64,000 bases of DNA, taken from contig CM034099.1 of assembly GCA_019914945.1 (NCBI GenBank), positions 14,249,923 through 14,313,922 on the forward strand, in the 5' to 3' direction. The notes under the pieces are model-generated. The model worked only from the letters and a program-made list of their open reading frames with translations, had not been told where the DNA came from and ran no database searches. The stretch comes from Typha latifolia (lineage: Eukaryota; Streptophyta; Magnoliopsida; Poales; Typhaceae). Shown here in pieces: positions 43,701-54,960 of this stretch (within the stretch, counting starts at the first letter, position 1; each line of letters begins with the position of its first letter). The translations under genes were made by a program, and so were the position numbers.

Positions 43701-46700
43701 TGATTTATTTACTGTCATATTCTAGACATGTTTGTCTCCTATTTTTTTTAAGATTTGTCATATCACCGTGTCTATATCAAGGTTCCCAATATTGGCCGTA
43801 TTAGCCGCTCGTATCGGATTGGACTAATTTTTAATTACGTAAAATTCTAAATATTATTTTAAAATGCAAGATTTTTTAAAAAATTTAGAAAAAATGATAG
43901 GACAATAATAAAATAAAAATTACTCACATATAAAGCTTAAAAACTTAAAAAATGTATTAACTTATTCAATATTTAAAACTTTAATAAATACCGCTGCTGC
44001 TTCACTATAGGAAGAGAAAGAGAGAGGGAATGCGAGAGAGGTGAGAAAGAAGAGAAAAGGAGAAAAAGAGAAAGAAAGAAAAAAAAAGAGGGAGAGAAAG
44101 GAGAAAGAGAGAAAAAAGCAAGAAAGAGAGGCAGATAGTAGGGGACATTAATTATTGATATCCCCTGACTATAATCCATTCCCATCCATTTCGGGCAAGA
44201 TCGGCTGAAATGGCCGATCAGCCGATCCAATCTGAATGGTTTCGGCTAAGATCGGGATCGGCTGGAATTGAAAACTCATGTCTGTATTTCATTATTGAAT
44301 ACTTTGTTCTTCTATATTTAGCCTACATTATTATTTGCGTCCCCCAAATATAGGAGATATCTACCTCGCTACCTTGTAATTAAAAGTCCAAGTTTTGCTC
44401 AAGTATCATCCTATCTTGTTGATTTGAACTTACCAAGACTATATTAGTTTTCAAATGGTTAATCCCTATAAGTTAGGACCTTGAGAAACACAACCATGAG
44501 GTGAAAAGAAAGTATAATATCAGCATGGGTGAAAGAACAATAAGAACAAGCAATAAATCCAATAATTAAGCTTAAGAAATTAAAAGTTTTTAAATTAAGA
44601 TCAATCTACAAAAATTATATATAGCATTTTCACATCACATTGCAAAATTCTTCAAAACCTACTAGTCTATGAATCCGTTAATACAACATAGAGCAATAAA
44701 CATCCAAAAGGGCTTACTTATTTCACCTATGGGTGTGTTTATTTAGAGGTTGGGTTAATGGGGAACTGCACATCCCTGTTGTTTTTTATTGAGATGAGTA
44801 GTTCATTGGGATTAGTAATACCAACCCTATTGTTCAACTCCATGTTTGGTTTGGGGTGGACTACATATAAGATTAATAAATAAAGAGAATATAAAGTTAG
44901 GAAATTACATTTCACCCTCATAACCCAATAACACTGACCAACCACTCCTACTCTTGTGAAGCTCTTAGTGATATTGTCAACTATGTCATCGTGGAAGGAA
45001 ATTGCGATGTTGCTATGGCAGCGATAATGACTCCCCATTAAATTCACCATTACCCACTCCTTGTTCCCAACCCCACCTCATCCCTTCCTCAAAAGCAGCC
45101 TAGTGACAAAACCATGAATTTCGAGAACACCAAGACACAGGAGACCATGGCAGTGGACTTGGTGGGTTTGAATCCACCATGACAAGATCAAACCCACCAC
45201 CTAGTCAGAGAAACGGTTGCTAGAGAAAGAGATTCAAAGGAAGACACGAGATGGGGAAAAGAGGAATAGGAAGAGAAAAAATATCGTCTTAATGCCTAAT
45301 TCCCTCCAACCGGATATAGCATCCTAAATCCCTTGGGATAGTATATCCTCGACATTAGGATATTCACTACTGGTTTTAGTTCAACAACCTGCTGGATTTT
45401 TCCTTACCAAACACAGTAAATATGTGTGTCGCACAGGATAGCTAATCCATCCCCTTCCTCCATCCCCTAAACAAACATAAGCTGAGTTACATGAGAGTCC
45501 TACATGTGACCTGTGACTTGTGACTGGTAAAACTTAACAGACAAAAAAACTGAGTGAGACATAAGGACAGATGCATTCCAGATAAGACCTGAGATATCAT
45601 TTTGACATCCCCCACCCCTGCATCCCCCCTTTCTTGGTTGATTTCTAGTATTCTTAATTTCTTATATAGGTGATTGTATGCAGTGCAAGTGAGGAAAAAG
45701 AACATCACTTACAAGCATCAATTTATTAATTGGAAAACGTGAGAAGATCGAAAATAAGCAAATCGAGCATTAACAGGTACACTGGGCTGCAATCCTTCTT
45801 CCTCAGTTTGACACCCTTAAATGTATAGACTGTGTCATTAAATGAGGTAGACTTCTAGTAAGCAATTAGCTAAATTGCAAAAATAGGACCCCCTTTGCTC
45901 CTATGCAGAATTGCATTCCTAACGACTAACCGTACTGCTAAATTAAGCAAAGAAGCTCAACTAATCCACTTCATAAATAACCATGATACGCAAAAGAAGT
46001 CCCCCATTTTCCTCCTCTGTGGCATGATAAATTTATCTTTAGTCCTAATCACAAAAGTACGGCAAGAAAAAGAGAGATTGCAACTAAAAAATAATTCCGA
46101 TACTCCACCGCACGGCATCCTAAGCTAATCAGAAAACAACAACAAACAGAACCACAAACTAGTAAAACCCGATCCAGAACCGATCTCCAAAACACCATTT
46201 TAACCAAGAAAACCCAAATCGGAGAAGCCCAATAAGAAAAATTGGGACTCAAAATTAATCATAGTGTACTTAAAGATCCCTCAAATTTACTCCATGGCAA
46301 GATATCCTAAACCGTACATCAAAAAGAAATGAATGTAAAACAAAGCAAAACCCAATTCCGAGCCAAAACCTACTCCCCCAACAAAACCAACAAAATCCAA
46401 AACAGTCAAATGACAGAAGCCTAACCTGAGCCTTGTCGGCGAGCTGGACGACAAGACGGGGGACGGGGAGCGGCGACTCGTAGACGAAGGCGTGGTTGAT
46501 GCACTCGTTGCGGAGGAAGCGGGAGAGGACGCGGCCGTCGGCTGTGAGGCCAGCGATGGCGATGCCAACGTGGTCGTCCACCTTGAACACCTTCTTCTGG
46601 TGGGAGGAGAGCTCGGAGGCAGTCTTGTTCACGGCGGCGAGCACCACGTGGGTCGCCGACCGGAGCCCAATTGCCGCCGAGCCCTGCTTCACCGCCTCCA

Positions 46701-46776
46701 TCGCGTACTCCACCTGGAACAGCCGCCCCGCCGGGCTCCACGTCGTTACGTCCGTGTCATATTGGTTCCGAAACAT
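37331..46776 (-). CDS. PAF1: 20S proteasome alpha-6 subunit (alpha type-1)
   Basis: Two coding exons on the minus strand, 46,776-46,426 (117 codons) and 37,759-37,331 (142 codons plus TAG), joined in phase across an 8,666-bp GT-AG intron. The 259-residue product begins [20 protein letters not shown], the proteasome alpha N-terminal signature, which lines the gate of the 20S ring. It continues with [33 protein letters not shown] and ADKAQ, then after the intron [19 protein letters not shown] and [20 protein letters not shown]. The C-terminal tail is acidic and ends PMDI, somewhat shorter than the Arabidopsis homologue. Alpha subunits are structural, not catalytic, and act in nucleus and cytosol. 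The gene lies upstream of RER1 in the same direction, 1.5 kb apart. Identification is very firm; additional small exons inside the intron are not needed to complete the protein. Confidence 0.95.
38495..39262. mobile_element. Mutator-like MITE copy 2 in PAF1 intron
   Basis: The left part (TTTTTAATTACATAAAATTC, about 38,555) matches the 43,778-44,278 element in the same orientation, followed likewise by a CT/GA-rich low-complexity core. Ends are approximate and no clear target duplication was found. Short frames here are low-complexity. Confidence 0.4.
40283..40900. mobile_element. Mutator-like MITE, 9-bp TSD, in PAF1 intron
   Basis: A 618-bp non-coding element flanked by an exact 9-bp direct repeat TGTAGGAGC (40,274-40,282 and 40,901-40,909). 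Short inverted ends: left TGTTAAGCATAGATACGAC, complement of right CTATGAAGCATGGATAC. Subterminal GATACGGATACG / CCGTATC motifs recur inside. A 9-bp duplication points to Mutator-type transposition. Confidence 0.75.
41474..42488. mobile_element. Larger AATTACCACT-family element in PAF1 intron
   Basis: The left end (GGGATTTTTACATACTTGTC..., CATAATTACTACTATATTC) and right end (AATGTAGTGGTAATTATGAT) are inverted relatives of the 21.7-22.1 kb element. About 1 kb, with what looks like part of another MITE inside (from about 41,757). Non-coding. Confidence 0.4.
42602..42845. mobile_element. MITE, 8-bp TSD, in PAF1 intron
   Basis: 244 bp. Inverted ends: left GAGTTAATTTCACTTAGACTC, complement of right GGGATAATTTTATTTAGACTC. 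Exact 8-bp repeat TAGTTTTT at 42,594-42,601 and 42,846-42,853. Same end type as the RER1-intron MITE. Confidence 0.7.
43778..44278. mobile_element. Mutator-like MITE copy 1 in PAF1 intron
   Basis: 501 bp. Left end CAAGGTTCCCAATATTGGCC and complement of right end TGAGTTTTCAATTCCAGCC are imperfect inverted repeats. Near-exact 9-bp flanks TGTCTATAT / TGTCTGTAT. GA-rich core, no transposase. Confidence 0.55.
44730..45482. mobile_element. MITE-like inverted-repeat element in PAF1 intron
   Basis: Left end GGTGTGTTTATTTAGAGG and complement of right end TTATGTTTGTTTAGGGGATGG are inverted repeats of a common plant DNA-transposon type. Target duplication not resolved; edges approximate. Confidence 0.4.
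46426..46776 (-). CDS. PAF1: PAF1 exon 1
   Basis: GC-rich exon from ATG to ...GCTCAG, followed by the GTTAGG donor. Holds the alpha-ring signature. GC content contrasts strongly with the AT-rich intron. Confidence 0.95.
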
Positions 46777-48013
46777 CTCGCTTCTCTTCTGCTCCTCTGC
46801 GACTATCTCCTTCCTCTCTTGGTTTGATTTGGGGATTTTACTCTACATTCGGCCTAAGGCTAAAGCAGGTTTTTATTTCTTTCTTCTCGCCCAAGGATAG
46901 GGAAATAGGAGATAGATAATTTACTATTAACATTAAACTTTTGATTATTTTGGCCTTTGTATTATCTCTTTTATGAATTTTTTCAATGTGTAAACTATAA
47001 AAGTGAGAGATATTGAGATGAAAGAACCATAAAACAAAATATATTTTCTAAAAAGTAATACTTTTCTAATTAGTTGATTTAAAATAAAAAAAGGTATTTT
47101 GATAATTTTATATTAAAAATAACGTTTGTAAGATAATTATGTATAATTTATAATTATCAGGGGTTAAGTGACTTAAACATGATACTTTTGTCCTATAAAT
47201 TTGAGATAGGTTTCATATTAGAGTTTCCTTTCGTATGTTTCTATTGTAAATCTCTCTATTTTATTAATTTCTAACCAATTTGTTTTTGTCTTGCTTTTAA
47301 AAAGATTTTGACAACCACATATGTGAGGGAATGAAATAATTATATTATCTTGATTTAAGAGTTGTTTCAGATTATACAGAATAGAATAGAAGAAAAGATA
47401 AAAGATAAAAGATAAAAGAAATAGAAGGTCTATAAGTAATTCTCAGTGTCATATTCTCATATTCTTCTTTTTACCAGCATTTTATCTAAACAAACTTATC
47501 ATTATTATTTTTATAAACCATACACGAGCTCACAAGCCTACTAATTAGCATTTTTAAAATAAAAGTAATCTATTATTAAATGACGGAATTAACTTTGGTT
47601 CACTCAGTTTACTCATCTTTGTCATATAAACTCCAATGGATATTATTTTATATGCACTGGAAAGATAATTTAGTCTTTTATAATTTTATATCGCACAAGA
47701 ATCTTCAAATTGGACCATTTCGATGGCTTAAAATTCAAATTTAATAATCTAAATAATAGAATTAACTTTCTTTTACTCTTTTTCTCGTATCTTTCTTATA
47801 TAAATTCTAATCAATAATATTTTATATGTATTAAAAAACTGATTTAATTCTCTAAAATTTAATCTTTCATGGGTTTACATGTAAATGCTTACTTCTAAGA
47901 GCTCCTATAATTTTCATAGATACGTTAACCCAGCAATGTAGCAGCATTCCATATAATAATAGTGACCTCCCTAATCTTCATATGAAATGTGTGTTTCTAG
48001 TCGCCAACGGTCT
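46777..48013. other. PAF1 upstream region, no further gene
   Basis: PAF1 leader and promoter lie at its left end (minus strand); the rest is AT-rich with no recognised feature. Confidence 0.5.
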
Positions 48014-51000
48014 TGTTAACACACCATACTAAGTTATAAAAAATTAAAAAAAATCTTGTGCACGTGCCCGCGCATGTGCCCCACTCCCCCATGCCGTCGT
48101 CTTCCCTGTCTTCTTCTCTTTTCCTCTCTTCTCTCTCTCGTAACCACCACCGTAACCTCCTCTCTCTCTCTCGCCACGTTGGAGAGTTGCTGGAGGACGT
48201 CGACCCTATGGAACGATGCGTCGGAACTTCCTCTTCAACTAGGTTATGAGTATTTTTTAGATTTAATAAAATATTTAATATTTTTCTCAATTTTTCTTTC
48301 TCTTAGTTTTGCTGAAAATTTGGCTGGCCAGTGGCCTCCCCTGATATGAACCAACTTGGGGTCGATTCGAATCGCAGATAGTTCTGCACAGTTGTGGGAG
48401 AATATTTGCCGAATATTCTCTAGATGCTAGAAAATTACGAAACTAATTGAAATAGTTTTGTAACTTCCAGATCTAGGTTTTTTATATTCAGACCCTTCTT
48501 AGATTAGGACGATATTAGGGCCTAATCTAGATGACAATCCGATAGTGGTGTAGGTGGCGGGTGTGGATCAGCTTGTAGATTATAATGGAGATGGTGTCGA
48601 TGTGGATGATGATGGTGGTGGTTAGAAGATTGATAGTTCAAAAGAAAAAGAAAAGGGGAGAGAGGAGGGAGATTATAACTTGCGACTAAGATGAGAGGGG
48701 AGATACTAGGATGAAAGACAAAAGACAATTTATTTTTCATTCATGGGTACCTAAGATACAAGTTATAAAGCCTTATTGATATAGATTAATTTAACTAAAT
48801 TAGTCTTTCTTATCTTCTCAGATTAGTCTTTCGTTTCGTCATAGATATATTCTAAATCTAGAGAACTTGTGAATACTAAAGTTTTAGATCTAGAGGTTGG
48901 TGATCTTATCCAACTAGTTTAATATTATTCTGGCATCTATAAAATATCCTATGAATATTTTTCCAAAATTACGTTGAGATGAATTTAGCTAATTAAATAA
49001 AATCCTAAACCAAATAAGCACATAAGATAACTAGACTCAATCCATTAAGCCCAATGTCCTTTTGATGTGATCCGATCTGATCCAGATTGCATTACCCGCC
49101 ATCGGTCTCAATTGTTCTTTCTCGTCGTCCTCTTGCCGGTGATGCACTTGGTGGGTTGTTCCATTCCCAGTGGAGGCTACATGTGGTAGCATCCCCTCGT
49201 CGGCTTTGAGCCATTCTTTCTGGCCATCGCCGACACCTCTCCTTGGCCATTCGGGAAGCTTCCTCTCTACAAGGGGAAGCCAATGGCACGTTGCTTCGGG
49301 GCCCTCATAGCCTAAGAGACAATGTAGGCCAACTTCATGGCCGCTGGCCATGGAGGAGCCTTCCTCCTCGTTATCGACCACCTTGGTCATTCACCTTTGC
49401 GTCATGCACACTCCCCTCAACCTCATCTCCCTTCTAGCTTGGTTTTCCCTTCAATCTCCCGTGTTGCTCACTGGTTCACTTCCCTCGTTGCCGTTGAACT
49501 TCCTTCCTCTGGGTTGATCGGGCTTTGTCTCCGGTTGGCACCTCGTGTGCCCTTCCCCTGGTAGGAGAGGGGGGCCGACGGTTGTGTGGCTCAGTTGTCG
49601 ACAATGGTGATAATTGATAGCCACTCATCTTTCTTCCTCTCAACTGGCATTTTGTCAAGGGTAAGGAAGGAGGGGGTGATAGTGTGTGGTTTGGGTTAGG
49701 CTAGGTGCGACCCAACCTAACCCAGGGTTATTGTGGGTTAAGCTGTAGGAAGCCTAGCACAAGGTTGTTGTGGGTTGAGCTGCGCTGCGACCTAGCCTAA
49801 GTGACTTTTAGGCTTAGTTGCATCAGGTTATTTGGACATTGAGCTAGCCCAAGTAGACTGATTACCTAATAATCTATTTCAATTTACTTTAACCATTTTA
49901 TTTATTTATTCTTGTCAACTTGAGTCTCAATTATTAATCATTATGAGAGTAGTTTTGATTAGTTTTAATATTTTTTATAAATCAATATTAATAAATTATA
50001 ATCATATTAAATGTAATTTAATATTCAATAAGTAAGTTAATTAATGCGTTCTATTTTAATTTACTTTTAATAGACAATTATTAGGAAAATGATGATCATA
50101 ATGATAATTGTATTAATAACCCTTAATAGAACATCAAACTGTTATAATTAATATACCAACTCTACCTTATTAACAAATGTAAGGATTCTTAGGTGGACAT
50201 ACCCCAAACCGATAATAGCTAACCGTTTATTAATTAATTAATTAATTTAGGCAGACTTGTGTTTATGTATATTATCTTTATTATTGAGGTAGATTGATTA
50301 TCGTACCAGGATGATTCGTGACGCAGTTAAAGTTGACTAACTTGGAAATGATATCACGCAAGTAAATTCATTATAGTCTAGGAATAGTGTAATATTAAAG
50401 TGATATTTTTTACTTTATGAGTTTATCACATTCATATCACACATAGGTATATATTTATTCACCATTTATTATAATTATATGTAATTTACTACTATATATA
50501 GTTATTTAGTGATAGACGTAACCTCGAGTTAGTGATGCGAAATAGAGAGTAAATCATGTACTGGATAATATGAATCAGAAAAAGTCTCATGACATAAATG
50601 AGTATATAGATGTATCATTCTCAATGATATATAAATATATAGTGGATATCATGTCCTAACTGATCAAATATATAATTTTTGATAATCTATAAATAAATCT
50701 CTATGTCATACCATCATAATAACTCTCAATATGACACATATGATGCATACTGACCATGACCATGTTATGATATTAAATGCAACCACATATGATGCATAAT
50801 GACCACTCAATAATCAAGTATATCAGATGATAATAAAATCATATGCATTTCTCAATATCTCAGTCATAATCATACCATGCCATACGCTAAGGGTATATCA
50901 AGATCCATCCAGATAGAAATCATATAAGAGTAACTCGCCACACGTAGGCTCTAGCAAACAGTAGGTGTTCGATTATATATGCTCACAGACTCAACTAACC

Positions 51001-53445
51001 TCGGACATGGGCCACAAGATATCGCAAATTAGCGACCATAATCATCACATCAAGCACCCCTAACCCTAGTGCCTACTCGAATACTCTCATGCTTTTTTGA
51101 TCAACTTTCCTATTAATGAGATTTATGCATTTCCATCTATATGATAGATCTCGTGCATATATCTAGTACTATAACAAGTCAATGTATATTAGAAATTTAG
51201 ATGGAAGAGGAGTCAAAAGATACATAATGCGATGCATTCTCGAATCATACATCTATCACATGCATACTCATACTAGTTTATCACATGCATACTCATGCTA
51301 GAGATTATCTCGATATAAAGTTATAACAGTATAGTCATCTTCAATCATCTCTATATATTACCAGCATACTCATATACTAGATCAGTCTAATTAAATGCAT
51401 GATAAAATATGCTCAGCCAAAATTATCTCTAAATAAGATTATATAATTATGTTGGAAGCCAAAACATGCATATACATAATTATATAATATATCATAATTA
51501 AAAAAGGCATCTAGGGGATAAGACTACTCACAACAACTATAATTACTAAACAACCACTCTTTTTCATTTGCTACAACAGGAATATGAAATTATTTATAAC
51601 ATATAATGTCAGTCTTTCCACTACTTAAAATTAGCTTGACTAAACGATAATTTCTTATTGTAATCTTATACTATTAATTCCTATATATTTTATTATTTAT
51701 TAACCATAATTAAATTGTCCAATAATTTATATAAGACATAATTATCTGCCTATTATTCTCTTTGATAATTAAGAAAATAAGAATTAAATTAATACAAGTA
51801 ATTACATATGTACATAACTCTAATAATTACTATACCTAGCTAGGATTAATATAGTAAATTATATTGCATGTATTTTGCTAATCCTGGTATAATTAGATTT
51901 ATTTACTAATCATGATATAATTAGATTTAATTTATAGAAATTAAATACTTTATATTAACTATAATAATTAAATAACTAATAACATAATTTAGATAGTAAT
52001 GCATAATTTAAAAAATATATATAATATACATAGTGCTAGGCTCAGCCCAGCACTACTAACAAGCGGGTGCTACGCTGAGCCCAGCACCACAGCCCTGCGG
52101 GTGTTGGGCCAAGCCCAGCACCATTGCATCCAAGGGGTGCCCGAGAGAGAAGAGATGGAGGAGAAGGAGGAGAAGAAGAAGAGGAAGAAAGAAGAAGAAG
52201 AAGAAAGGGGGAGGAGGGGGGTCGGGCCGCAAGGGAGGGGGATGACCACTGGTGGCCACTCAGCAGCCAGACTCTCGCTGGCGGCTCGGTCCTCCGGTGG
52301 CCCCGAGAAGAAATAAGAGAGGTAGAGTACTAAAGGGAGAGAGAGAGAGAGAAAGAAAGAGAGAAGGAATGAGAGAGAGAGAGGGGCTCACTAGCGGGTA
52401 AAAGGGCCGACAACGGCTCTTCTCGGCAGTTGGTGGTGGTTGTGGGACTAGAGGAGAGAGAAAGAGAGAAGTTGAGAGAATGAGAGGAAGAGAAAGAGAA
52501 AATTAAAGAGCAAGAGAGGAAGAGAGAGAGAGAGACCCAGGGATGGTCGCGTGGCGGCGACAGAGTGGCTAGTGGGCTTGATCCCACCTCCACACTTCAT
52601 TGTGACGCCATGCGAGGAAGGCTCGGTGGAGGTGCATGGCATCTCCACTATTGCCATAGCATGCAAGGCATGCTGGGCACGAGGCCAGCCACAATGTGGT
52701 CGGTCGCATCGTGCCCAACTATAAATTCTTTTTCCTTTTTTTCATACTACTAGGGTGATTACAACAGATAACCGGTCATATGCAACATCGCTAGATATGT
52801 ATAGGCAGCAGAGCCGCTAGATGTCTATTCTTTTTTGATGTTTAAGACGATGTATGAGCCTATGTTTATTATGTGGTGGATAGCTCTTTGAGCATGTTAT
52901 GACAATTATGGTTATGACTTAGTGTGAGCTTAATATAAATTATTTGATAGTTTAAATGATATATATCATGTTTTTTTTATTAATACATGTGAGCTATTGA
53001 TATAAATATGTTGCATGGACACTACATTACTATGTACCATATGACATCATTCTTCGTTATCTTATTTTTTGATTGTAGAGATGGATACTTGCTAGGCTTT
53101 ATGCTCACAATCTTTTGGTAGAAATATTTTTTAGATCAGTAGATGACCCCGAGTCTATCGAGGAGCTGATGAAGATTTGATTATATTTTCTTTATTTGTT
53201 TTAGTGTTGTAAAATAAGTTATATGAATTGTAACCCTTACGCGGGTATTTATCTTTATGAGACGTATACATATGTATTTTGGGGTTTATTATGGTCTGTG
53301 GTAATTTAGACTTTATTTAACATATTTTATTTATAATAATACTAGGTTTTATCCAGTATATTATGTATAAACATTGACTAACGAATCACATGAAAATCAT
53401 GTGGTAATTACCCATGTGAGGGGCACGTGTATCTCGAGGTGGGTG
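48014..53445 (+). repeat. Long gypsy LTR (D), interrupted by solo LTR C
   Basis: Starts TGTTAACACACC... followed by an A-rich stretch and GTGCACGTGCCC, paralleling the start of LTR A (TGTAACAACCC... GGGCACGACATGCCC). Middle and end parts resemble LTR E at 9.5-11.4 kb. It ends near GGTGGGTGTTTTAA, directly before a PBS-like TATCAGAGCC. Without the C insertion it would be about 3.2 kb. GC-rich frames at 49.0-49.7 kb have no recognised domain. Old and diverged. Confidence 0.5.
50517..52763 (-). repeat. Solo LTR (C), reverse orientation, inside LTR D
   Basis: Related to LTR B in the same orientation: it shares ATAGAGAGTAAATCATGTAC near its left end and ATCGTGCCCAACTATAA near its right end. Ends CGTAAC (mutated TGTAAC) and ...GATTACA; flanks ATAGA / ACAGA form a 4/5 target duplication. 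No internal region on either side, so it is a solo LTR. The GA/AG-rich frames at 52.1-52.6 kb are low-complexity LTR sequence. Confidence 0.65.
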
Positions 53446-54021
53446 TTTTAATAGATATCAGAGCCTAGGTTTCACTAAATCCAGCAAACTTTATAAAATA
53501 CTAATCCATACAAGTGACATGTAGAAAAGCTTAGAGACTGTGTATAATTAGATCTGTTTGACATTAGTGACGTCTAGGATTACTTAAAAATTCATAAATT
53601 GATTGAATATGAATTTGGGGATTGTTGTTGGTCAATAAATAATGTGTTATTACTTGTTTAAATCAGATAATTTGTTTATTACTGGATTGGAAAATAAAAG
53701 TTGAATAATTTATATTTTCGTCTTTCATGTGTGGTGATCCATGTAGAAAATGAGATCTTGCTATTAGTCAAAAAAAAAAAAAAAAAAAAAACAAATGTGA
53801 GTTAATGATGATTTCTTCTGTGATCATCATAGGTGTTGCTTTTATAGGTTCCTTTGGTAAGGTGTGTACCTTATTATGTTTTGGAGTCTATTTTGTAGTA
53901 AATAGATCTAATTATCTCGTGTTAGATTATATTATAGGAAGAAAACAAAATCATGGTTTCATACTATAATAATATAACAAAATCATAGTATGAAATATGA
54001 GATAATAAATATGCGAGTGAA
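53446..54021 (+). other. PBS-like site and leader of LTR D element
   Basis: TAGATATCAGAGCCTAGG at 53,449 resembles a decayed Met-tRNA primer-binding site. About 0.5 kb of AT-rich leader follows, with an A run near 53,770. No gag seen. Confidence 0.45.
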
Positions 54022-54549
54022 TCCATTACGAACTAGATCAGGATTGATATGGACATAAGAAAATTATGAAAATTTATCGGTAGCCTCTTGAGTTATGGTT
54101 CCAATAGTTCTAGTTTCACATGAATTTGATATTAGGATGAAAAGTTATAAATAAAACAGTGGAGGAATATCCGAATGGGCGGAATAGTAAATATCCGATG
54201 TTGTAGCGGTCATCGGAGGGTGGCAGACAGCCAAGGGTGGTGGTGGACGACCGTAAGATAGAGTGGTTGCTGGACGAAGGTGGTGGCTAGGGCTATGATA
54301 TACTCCTATGAAGATAAAGATGATCTAATAGCTATAATAAAAGATAAAGATGAAAGAATAATTTTGGCTATTTATTCAACGACTATAATCAACACATATC
54401 CACTCCTATTTATAGAAGTAAAAACCCTAGCAGATTGGATCAACATGCGGATTATCTAATTTATTTAAAATTTAAAGCAATAAGATAAATCTAACTAACT
54501 AACTAACTTGACTTGACTTGACTTAACCTCATGTAGTTGGGTCATAACA
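54022..54549 (-). repeat. 3' LTR of gypsy element F
   Basis: On the minus strand it starts TGTTATGACCCAAC right after a purine-rich tract (GTCAGAAGGGTGGTAGAT) and ends near GTTCGTAATGG, close to the LTR end of gypsy G1. It holds a CTATAAATAGG box. No second copy is in the window. Confidence 0.5.
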
Positions 54550-54960
54550 ATCTACCACCCTTCTGACACCTTGTCCTCAAGGTGACTAGCCCATCACGTT
54601 CTTATACTCATATAGCTTATTGTGTCAATCAATGGACTCAAGTTCATTCTCTTTGAGTCCGCCTAGTAACATAATGTGGGCTAGCTGACGCTTGCATTTA
54701 TAACTAGGGATAAATCGGTTATCATAGTAAAAACACAACCTTTTATTTTGCCCTCCTCTAAGTCATTCGGTACAAAATAGTGTGAGATCATCTAGCAGTT
54801 GGGTTGAGCCATCTAGGTCGGGGTAGGTGCAGTCTCTAGTGGTTATGGGCTTTGGCTATTTTTTTTCTCTTATTCTTGCAAATCTAGTTCAAATAATCTA
54901 ACTTGGACTCCATCAAAATAGCTAAGGAGAAGACCTCATTAGAAGTAGTGGGCCTCAAAT
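54550..54960 (-). pseudogene. gag: Gypsy F gag C-terminus and zinc knuckle, joined to PPT
   Basis: The minus strand continues the gag cut by LTR A: RPTTSNEVFSLAILMESKLD, then a degraded knuckle KRLCFYYDNRFIPSYKCKRQ (54,680-54,750; one Cys lost), then LAHIMLLGG. Within about 130 bp it reaches the element's 3' end (HLEDKVSEGW-like frame, then the PPT). Protease, RT, RNase H and integrase are all missing, so F is an internally deleted derivative. Stops are present. Confidence 0.65.

Noticed and set aside
46421..46900. Open frames on both strands overlapping PAF1 exon 1
   Set aside because: Shadow frames of a GC-rich real exon. Only the minus frame beginning [10 protein letters not shown] matches a conserved protein and ends at a proper donor site.
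48358..48378. tRNA-like GATTCGAATC motif
   Set aside because: It is a short palindrome; no acceptor stem, D arm or anticodon arm can be drawn around it.
49037..49658. 117-codon minus-strand and other GC-rich frames
   Set aside because: No recognisable domain and several equally long frames on both strands. The region fits within LTR D.
52056..52666. GA-rich frames coding Glu/Arg- or Ser/Leu-rich peptides
   Set aside because: Low-complexity part of LTR C; the related LTR B has comparable sequence without keeping the frames.
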